Below are positions 1 to 6,200 of a DNA stretch of 6,420 nucleotides, piece after piece. The notes under the pieces were generated by a model. That model had not been told where the DNA came from, made no database searches, and saw nothing but the letters and a program-made list of their open reading frames with translations. This DNA is from Desulfocapsa sp. (GTDB lineage: Bacteria > Desulfobacterota > Desulfobulbia > Desulfobulbales > Desulfocapsaceae). The position numbers were made by a program, and so were the translations under genes. Within the stretch, counting starts at the first letter, position 1. Each line of letters begins with the position of its first letter. Where the stretch lies: assembly GCA_030638765.1 (NCBI GenBank), contig DAOWDZ010000097.1, positions 1 to 6,420 of the forward strand, read 5' to 3'.

Positions 1-31
1 AAAGAAATATTTTGGAAAACAACGTAAAAAC

Positions 32-35
32 AGGG
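32..35 (+). promoter_or_regulatory. Ribosome binding site of the TadB-like gene
   Basis: AGGG lies 7 bases before the ATG at 43, a normal spacing, and supports that start. The 42 bases before the gene show no recognisable promoter, so transcription probably enters from an upstream gene outside the window. Confidence 0.6.
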
Positions 36-42
36 CTAAGAT

Positions 43-1260
43 ATGGAACTTCTTTTTTATAGTGCATTTTTTTTACTCTCTTTTGGAGCGCTTTATTTTT
101 TGATTCAAGGTTTTCAAAAAGATGGTCAGAGTGCCTGGCAACGATACTTGGAGTGGTTTGCAGAATCCACTGATTATCTGTTTCTTCCCCTTTCCGATTC
201 TGCTGCTCGTAAGATTATAGCAACGAGTATTGGTATCTTTGGAATTATTGGGTTTCTTTTTCCAGGGCAGCTTGCCTATCTCGATCAGTATTCAATCAAT
301 TCGGCCATCGATTTTAACCGTCAGGGAAAGCATCAGGACGCTCTTGAAATTTTAATAGATTATTATGATTCAGATTCTCCTCTTATTCATAATGAATTAG
401 GTGTTGCCTACCTTGGGGCCGGCGGTTTTGATGAGGCTGTGGTGCAGTTTGAGACTGCTATTAAAATTTTGCCTGAATATATTCCACCTCATGCAAATCT
501 GGCTGTGGCGTATTCATATCTCGGTCAGGAACAAGATGCAGCTTTTGAGTTGAGAAAAGCGAAATCTCTGAGCAAATTCACCATAAGTGAGGAACTGATT
601 TATGGTATGAATGCAGGGTTGTTGGGCAATATCAATCTCCGCATTTTCAGCTGTTTGCTTTTTGGACTGGTGGGCTGGTTTATCCCAAAATTTGTTATAA
701 AGAAAATGATAGCCAAAAGAATGCGGCAGTTTGATGAACTTCTGCCAGAAGGGTTAATCATGGCGACCAATGGATTACGAGCAGGAATGAGCCTTGGTCA
801 GGTTCTGGAAAACCTGTCCCAGGAGGCTCCTGAACCCTTAAATCAGGAATTCGGCTTGTTGGTAAAGGAACAACGATTAGGAAAAGAATTTAATGATACA
901 CTTCGAGGGCTTGCCAAGCGCATGCCAACAGATGATACGAATATTCTCGTCAATTCAATAATTATTCTTCGTGAAGTGGGAGGAAATTTAACGGAAGTAT
1001 TTGAAAACCTTGCTTACACCATTCGTGAACGGAAGATGATCAAAGAGAAAATTTCAACAATGACAGCAGAAGGGCGTTCTCAAGCAACTATTCTTATTAT
1101 GCTGCCCTTTGTTCTTGGATGGCTTTTGGATAAAATGTCACCTGAAGTTTTTAGTTTGATGTACACAACACCTCTTGGATGGATGATTATCATTTTTATG
1201 ATCCTCTGGGGAGGAATCGGTTGTGTTGCGATGTGGAAGATTGTTCAGGTGAAAGTTTGA
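43..1260 (+). CDS. TadB-like type II secretion F-domain protein with inserted TPR repeats
   Basis: 405-residue polytopic inner-membrane protein of the GspF/TadB family, the platform that works with a TadA-type ATPase in Tad/Flp pilus or related secretion machines. Membrane helices are seen at about residues 4-23, 57-76, 198-218, 347-364 and 376-397. The T2SSF domain spans about 229-352 and reads like TadB rather than TadC: FDELLPEGL, LRAGMSLGQVLE, a KEQRLG block, REVGGNLTEVFENLA, then TIRERK and TAEGRSQA before the last hairpin. Between helices 2 and 3, where TadB normally has only a short link, about 100 residues form roughly three TPR units (about 84-107, 112-145, 146-179). The middle one is the most canonical (ELGVAYLGAGGFDEAVVQFE). 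Since the F domain should be cytoplasmic and helix 3 is followed by a strongly basic stretch (KKMIAKRMR), the TPRs are inferred to face the periplasm. The next gene starts 17 bases downstream. Family is secure; pilus versus secretion role is not shown here. Confidence 0.93.
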   Translation: MELLFYSAFFLLSFGALYFLIQGFQKDGQSAWQRYLEWFAESTDYLFLPLSDSAARKIIATSIGIFGIIGFLFPGQLAYLDQYSINSAIDFNRQGKHQDALEILIDYYDSDSPLIHNELGVAYLGAGGFDEAVVQFETAIKILPEYIPPHANLAVAYSYLGQEQDAAFELRKAKSLSKFTISEELIYGMNAGLLGNINLRIFSCLLFGLVGWFIPKFVIKKMIAKRMRQFDELLPEGLIMATNGLRAGMSLGQVLENLSQEAPEPLNQEFGLLVKEQRLGKEFNDTLRGLAKRMPTDDTNILVNSIIILREVGGNLTEVFENLAYTIRERKMIKEKISTMTAEGRSQATILIMLPFVLGWLLDKMSPEVFSLMYTTPLGWMIIIFMILWGGIGCVAMWKIVQVKV

Positions 1261-1277
1261 TTTTTTCTTAAAATAGG

Positions 1278-2354
1278 ATGGTACTGAAATACCTGAGTCT
1301 CATGTTTGTCTGTGTTGTTTTAGGGGTGGCGGATAGTGAGGATTGTTTTTCTTTTACTGAAAAAGAGTGGCTGGCTAAGAAAAAGAACGTTGTTGTAAAT
1401 GAGAATGGCTTAATTACGGCAGAGTATACATACAGATTTTTACTCAAGTATCCAGCGCTGAGACCTGTGGAAATAGAAGTTCCACGGAATAATCTTGAGA
1501 CGAATATCAGTCATGTGTGGGGAAGATGCTACCTGGACGGGAAAGAACTTATAGCTGAAATTGCGGAGGATAGTCTCACTTTTTCTGAACATTGTTCACA
1601 GGACCTTTTTGAGTATGGATTTACAGCCATGATTTCCAATCAGGGTTTTGGTGATTCGTACGCTGATCATTTCATTCTGGAAAAACAATTCAGGAGTTGG
1701 AGCTATTCCGTTAGTTTTTTTGAATCCAGAGCCATAACCTGGGTTGTGAAAGAGGCGCAGGTTGTTGATGGCTTGGCTGAAGAAGGTCAGAAAGAAGGGA
1801 GTTTTTTTCAGTGGGAGATGCAGCCAAATTCCATACCTTTCGGTGGAAACGGGCGTCTGACGCTCACGACAGCACCTTCATGGGAGGCTGTAAGCAGACG
1901 ATATCGGCTCCTGTGGCATAAACAGTGCGAGAGCTTCCAGGCACCCTCACAGATAACGTTAGGGATATCCAGTGAAAATGATCTGGAGAAAGTGACAGCT
2001 TTACGCCACTATATATTGGAAAATTTCCAATATAGACAGCTCAGAAGGAGTCAGCATTTTCTGTTGCCTGACGATTGCCAGGAAATATGGCAAAATCAAG
2101 AGGGCGACTGTAAAGATCTTGCGCTACTTTTTTATTCCATAGTTACACAGTGGGGTATTCATGCAGAAGTGGTTTTGCAGGCTGAAGATGAGTATGTCAA
2201 CATACTGAATGAATTGCCTGATCCGGGGCTGTTTAATCATGCTCTGGTCTTGATAAGTCTGGAATTCGGAAAATATTTGTTTGATCCGGCATTGGAGAAA
2301 ATGAGAAAATATCGGAAAGAAGATACTAGTAGACTGTTACATCTTTCAAAATAA
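1278..2354 (+). CDS. Exported transglutaminase-like cysteine enzyme, probable DUF3857-type N-terminus
   Basis: 358 residues. A hydrophobic N-terminus (VLKYLSLMFVCVVLGVA) fits a Sec signal peptide with a signal peptidase I site after about Ala18; no lipobox is seen. Residues about 30-190 form a beta-rich region that resembles DUF3857, which often precedes transglutaminase cores; this part is tentative. The core lies at about 235-345 with all three catalytic positions: Cys278 in EGDCKDLALL, His321 in FNHALV and Asp336 in LFDPAL, with the usual spacing. The family includes crosslinking enzymes, peptidases and amidases, so the reaction cannot be named. Action in the periplasm or at the surface is inferred from the signal peptide. 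The start is a little uncertain: the only purine-rich stretch (AGG, 1275-1277) abuts the ATG with no spacer, and an alternative ATG at 1302 would shorten the leader to about 10 residues before the cleavage site. An in-frame stop at 1269 rules out an earlier start. Same operon as its neighbours, with the next ATG 11 bases after the stop. Confidence 0.9.
   Translation: MVLKYLSLMFVCVVLGVADSEDCFSFTEKEWLAKKKNVVVNENGLITAEYTYRFLLKYPALRPVEIEVPRNNLETNISHVWGRCYLDGKELIAEIAEDSLTFSEHCSQDLFEYGFTAMISNQGFGDSYADHFILEKQFRSWSYSVSFFESRAITWVVKEAQVVDGLAEEGQKEGSFFQWEMQPNSIPFGGNGRLTLTTAPSWEAVSRRYRLLWHKQCESFQAPSQITLGISSENDLEKVTALRHYILENFQYRQLRRSQHFLLPDDCQEIWQNQEGDCKDLALLFYSIVTQWGIHAEVVLQAEDEYVNILNELPDPGLFNHALVLISLEFGKYLFDPALEKMRKYRKEDTSRLLHLSK
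2012..2034. repeat. 23-bp near-perfect palindrome inside the transglutaminase-like gene
   Basis: TATATTGGAAA, one central A at 2023, then TTTCCAATATA: 11-base arms that are exact reverse complements. It lies in codons for YILENFQY, so it may be chance, but an arm this long with a 1-base spacer is rare in a window of this size. No matching copy was noticed elsewhere in the window. Confidence 0.75.
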
Positions 2355-2357
2355 AGG
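2353..2357 (+). promoter_or_regulatory. Ribosome binding site of the two-helix membrane protein gene
   Basis: AAAGG overlaps the stop codon of the preceding gene (2352-2354) and sits 8 bases before the ATG at 2366. It favours that start over the in-frame ATG at 2414, which has weaker purine stretches upstream. Confidence 0.6.
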
Positions 2358-2365
2358 TATCAAGA

Positions 2366-3241
2366 ATGAATGCTGTAGGCTTTTCTCAACATATAACCCG
2401 TCGGGAACAGGAAATGGGTAAATGGGATCGTTTCAAATCTCGTCCCATGTATCTTTTGCTGCGAGAACTATTTGTTTTTGTAATTGCTCTTTTTCTTTTT
2501 ATGGTCACTGACAGTTTGTCTAGAGCTGATGTTATAGGACAGCGACAGTTTTCTCTTCTTTTGGGCTTTGTTGTTTTTGGGCTGCCGCTCTACCTGGCGA
2601 TACGGTTTTTTCGTGATTTTCACCTGAATAACCCAAAACGAAAGATTTTTTTCTCAAAAAGACTGGCAGCATTAGCCAGTACACTTTTACCCTCCGGTAC
2701 TTCTTTGGAATTGAATGAGAAAAGAAAAAAACCACTGACGTTCTCAAGTGTTCTTCCAGTGATTGGCGCATTTAAAGCTCAATATACAATGGATTTGTTG
2801 GCTAACCAGGGGGGGATTATACTTGGCGGTCCAGCCAAAATGCCGGGAAAGATGAAGGATACGACATTTTACTGGTTATTAAGCTGCGGAACCATTTTGC
2901 CCGATATGGATGTGAGCTTCAGTAACAGAGGCGGAATTCCTGAGAAGGTACGTTTGAATAAGATTCAGGAAAAAGTGGTGTTTGCACAAGAAGAATTTCT
3001 AATGAAACTCAAAGCGCTCCTGAAGAAAACTGTTTTGAAGGGAGAACTTCGGATACTTGATAAGCAACTGTATTTGTACCTCTACGACAATGTGAAATCC
3101 ATTGAGCCTTTGTCTGGTGACCCTGTCTTTAATCATAGCGCCAGCAAAAAAAGTAACATTGAAATGAGATCGTTTGAAAATATTTATAAACTTCTGCATC
3201 TATTTGCTAAAGGAGTTATTCCAACTGGAGAGGCAAGCTAA
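2366..3241 (+). CDS. Unrecognised membrane protein with an N-terminal two-helix hairpin
   Basis: 291 residues with no family recognised. A basic N-terminus (residues 11-33, rich in Arg and Lys) precedes membrane helix 1 at about 29-47 and helix 2 at about 62-82. Helix 2 is followed by another basic stretch (PKRKIFFSKR). By the positive-inside rule both ends should be cytoplasmic, leaving about 12 residues outside and a soluble C-terminal domain of about 200 residues in the cytoplasm. That domain has a Gly/Pro-rich segment (about 149-164, GGIILGGPAKMPG), a mixed middle, and a Lys-rich helical part near 210-230. No catalytic motif, nucleotide-binding loop or metal site is evident. The stop overlaps the ATG of the next gene by one base (TAATG), so the two are probably translationally coupled. 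From position alone it may be an assembly or anchoring partner of the large exported protein; that is inference. An ATG at 2414 (residue 17) is a possible alternative start. Confidence 0.85.
   Translation: MNAVGFSQHITRREQEMGKWDRFKSRPMYLLLRELFVFVIALFLFMVTDSLSRADVIGQRQFSLLLGFVVFGLPLYLAIRFFRDFHLNNPKRKIFFSKRLAALASTLLPSGTSLELNEKRKKPLTFSSVLPVIGAFKAQYTMDLLANQGGIILGGPAKMPGKMKDTTFYWLLSCGTILPDMDVSFSNRGGIPEKVRLNKIQEKVVFAQEEFLMKLKALLKKTVLKGELRILDKQLYLYLYDNVKSIEPLSGDPVFNHSASKKSNIEMRSFENIYKLLHLFAKGVIPTGEAS
3227..3233 (+). promoter_or_regulatory. Strong ribosome binding site of the large exported protein gene
   Basis: GGAGAGG lies inside the end of the preceding gene, 7 bases before the ATG at 3241. It is the best Shine-Dalgarno match in the window. 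It fixes the start of the long open frame and suggests efficient translation, together with the TAATG stop/start overlap. Confidence 0.8.
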
Positions 3242-6200
3242 TGAAATATGGTAAATTAATTATTTCCTGGATGACTTTGCTGGTATTTTTCTTTCAGGTA
3301 ACATTGTCGTCAGCGGCCATTTCAGGTGCTAGTGGTGTCAGGCCTCTTCAAACACAGAACCTTGATGGGATCCGGTATGATCGGGATGTATCTGCTCGGG
3401 AAAAGGTTTTGATCGATGCTTTTCTTACTTCAATTACGTTACAGGTACCACTTTACCGGACATTATTTCTTAGTCAAACTGAAATAAACACAAGGCTGCA
3501 GTTGGCATCAGAAATGTGGGAGAAGCTTTTTGTTCAGTATCCAAATCTGAAAAAACATGAATCAGCCCTCCAGTCAACGCTCAGTTATATGCTTGATGAA
3601 GGTGTCCCTCTGGAAGCTCGGCTGTCGGCATCATTCTCTGTCACAAGTTTTCCCTATGACAATAAAGTAGGTCAGACATCACAAAATCAGAAGGTTGCAG
3701 ATGGTTTAATGGCGACAGCCAGGGAGCTTCAGTCTGTCTATGGATTGATTGATCGGACTTTTGAAACAAAAACTCTGTTTTTATTACGTTATACTGCTCT
3801 AACAGCAATGATCCTCGAAGAAGAGCAAAAAACTGCTATTTCTTCCCAGGATACTGATAAGCTTCGTACTCATCTTACAGATTTACTGGAAAGTCTCAGT
3901 GAACTTGAAAACATTCAAGGTGAGTTTGACACTGCCAAGGCTGTTTATCAAACTGAGGCGCAAAAGTATAATGCTTCTTCAGCCCAAAATTATCTTGTAC
4001 AAAAACAAAAAACTGTTGCTCTTACAAGACAGGTTGAAAAGGAGAAAAGACGTCTCCAAAGACTTGGCGATCAAAACAGTATCCGTCATGCAGAATTTCT
4101 AGAAGAAATAGAGAGTATTCTTGACAGAAAATTAAATATCGTTCCTTCAGGGTTAGATCTGGACAAAGAATCGCAGAGTGAAGGCAATACTTTTCTTTAT
4201 CTTCCCAATGATCTTCTCTCCACAAAGGCAACGAAAAAGTTGGCTAAGAGATATTTGACGATAAACAAACAACTTGTTCGTGCCACTTTGGAACGATTTT
4301 CAGACACTTCTGATTTTCGGAAGAAGATGGATTATGCCATGGCCAGTTTTGGTCAACAGGCTCATTATCAGGAACAACTCGGCAATATTGCAGCTTCAAG
4401 TAGCACGGATGTTATCAAGTATGATGCTGGTAGAATTAAAGTTATTCAAGAGGATATTGAACAGAACTTTAATAACCTTTCAAATATTATAGGAAAATTA
4501 GAAAAATTTGAGACATCGTTTGATGGTAAACTCATAGAAGAAATCATCCATAGTAAGAGTGCAAGCTCCTCCATCATGGAAGGAAATATTCTTCTGGAGT
4601 CTCTTGTTCAAACAGGAAAAGATCTGAATGACCTTAAAAGTCAACTTGACGCTCTTTCTGCTCTGTTTGTTGAAGAAGTTGAACAGGAATTTTCTCTGAC
4701 TGATAAGAGTCCTGTGGTTGCTGATTTGTTGGATGCCAATGATCTTTTCACAACGGAGTTGAAAGAATTAAATGAGTTCTTTGCCCAGTTCGATGAATCG
4801 TTACAGGGTGACCAGCAGAAGATTGATGAGCTTAAGATTCTGGCTAAGAATATTTTACTGACAGCTCAGAAACAATATCAAGTTACCAATGCTGAGGTTG
4901 ATAGCTTGCTCAAGAAGCAGGAGCAACCACATCAGCTAAAGCAGAGTTTGTTGCTGGAAACCTTAAATGCTCTGACAAATAAAGAAAAACTCATTGCTTC
5001 CATTACCTCATTCTTTGACAATAATCCTGCTCAGGAGACAATTGATAAATGTCCAACTTGTTTTCAAAGTAGTCAGATCTGGACTGATATGCAGTCCATG
5101 GGGGACAGTCTGCTTACAACTCTTGAACAGATAAGCAATCTCCAGGGGATGAGTGAACTCTTTAATAGTGAGATTAAGGATGATTATTTATTTGGAAAGC
5201 TTCTATTTGAGGTGGGCGAACGTTTACAACTCTTGCCGGAACTTATTCTTCATGAGCAGTCTATTGATGTTGTTTATGGTATTGGAAACAACAGTTTCTT
5301 TATAAAAGGAATAGGTAACCCTGCTGTTTTAGGACTGAGTCAGGTTAATTATTCTAATGATCGCTTTTTGACACCTTCCTATATCGGAGGTTTTGGTTTC
5401 GCTTCTGCCTGGAATTCAATAAGTGATGCTGCTTCCAGTGTGGGTAGTGTTGCTTCGAATGTGGTATCCAGTGCAGTTGAAACGGCTCAAAATACTGCTG
5501 CATCTGTCGTGTCCGGGGCGCATGCTGTTGGCGGTTTTGTTAAGAGTGGTGCTTCAAGAGCTATTCAAACATCTCGGGCAATTGCCGAGAGTGTCGCAAC
5601 AAGTTCGGTTGGTATTGTTATTGGTAATGTCGGCAAAGAGCTATTTTTAAATGACGACGGTTCAGTTTCAATATTAAAAGTTGGTGGTTTAGTTCTGGGT
5701 GGTGCGGCATGTGTGGCTACTGGTGGTCTTGCCTGTGTTGCCCTTGGAGTAGGGTTAGCAGCGGATGTCGGAAAGGGTTTCGTAGAGTCCTCCGACATGA
5801 GTCGGGCTGATAAAGATGCCTGGAAACTCGGTATTAGTGTTGCTTCTTTTGTTACAGGTGGGGCGATTAACATAGCCAGTGCTTCAGGGGCGTTAAAAAA
5901 CATTAGCCACCTTGGTAAAATTCAGCAAGTTAAGGCTGTTGTCAAAGGTATGTCTGATTTTGTTAAGGGAAGTGGTGGCTTGAAAACAGCTATTGCATTT
6001 CTTGGATTAGGTGGTGATGATTTAGGAAATTTTCTTAAAGGTGGTGTCTGGAAGGGTGGAATGACGAGTATTCGCAAAGGTCTCAATATGGTTCGAAATG
6101 GGCAAATGGATGGCCTTGCCGGTTTAACGCGAATGTTACGACCTTCTAATGGTTTAAGAGATGCTATTGGGGCAGTAGTTGGGGCGGTTAAGATGGGCGT

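Noticed and set aside
1..42. Possible tail of an upstream gene (TAA at 25-27 closing eight codons in frame 1)
   Set aside because: Too short to recognise; another frame stays open into the first gene, so the end of the upstream gene cannot be assigned.
53..74. T6 (53-58) and T8 (67-74) runs in the first codons of the TadB-like gene as a phase-variation switch
   Set aside because: They encode the Phe/Leu-rich first membrane helix, where T-rich codons are expected; nothing else supports slippage control.
1256..1277. T-run after the first stop codon as a terminator, or TTAAAAT as a -10 box
   Set aside because: No GC-rich stem precedes the T-run, and no -35 box at suitable spacing is visible; the 17-base gap fits an operon junction.
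1302..1313. C12 of the transglutaminase-like protein as a lipoprotein cysteine
   Set aside because: The residues before it (LMFV) do not fit a lipobox, and a signal peptidase I site at GVA fits better.
2532..3199. Reverse-strand frames at 2532-2771 and 2999-3199
   Set aside because: Antisense to a well-supported membrane protein gene; no ribosome binding site and no recognisable motif.
5344..5397. Resemblance of NDRFLTPSYIGG (residues 706-717) to the end of an Rhs core (RFLSPDPIG-like)
   Set aside because: No YD repeats or other Rhs core features precede it; one short similarity is not enough.
3899..5650. Plus-strand frames at 3899-4102, 4274-4492 and 5423-5650
   Set aside because: Out-of-frame readings inside the long gene with no coding character of their own.
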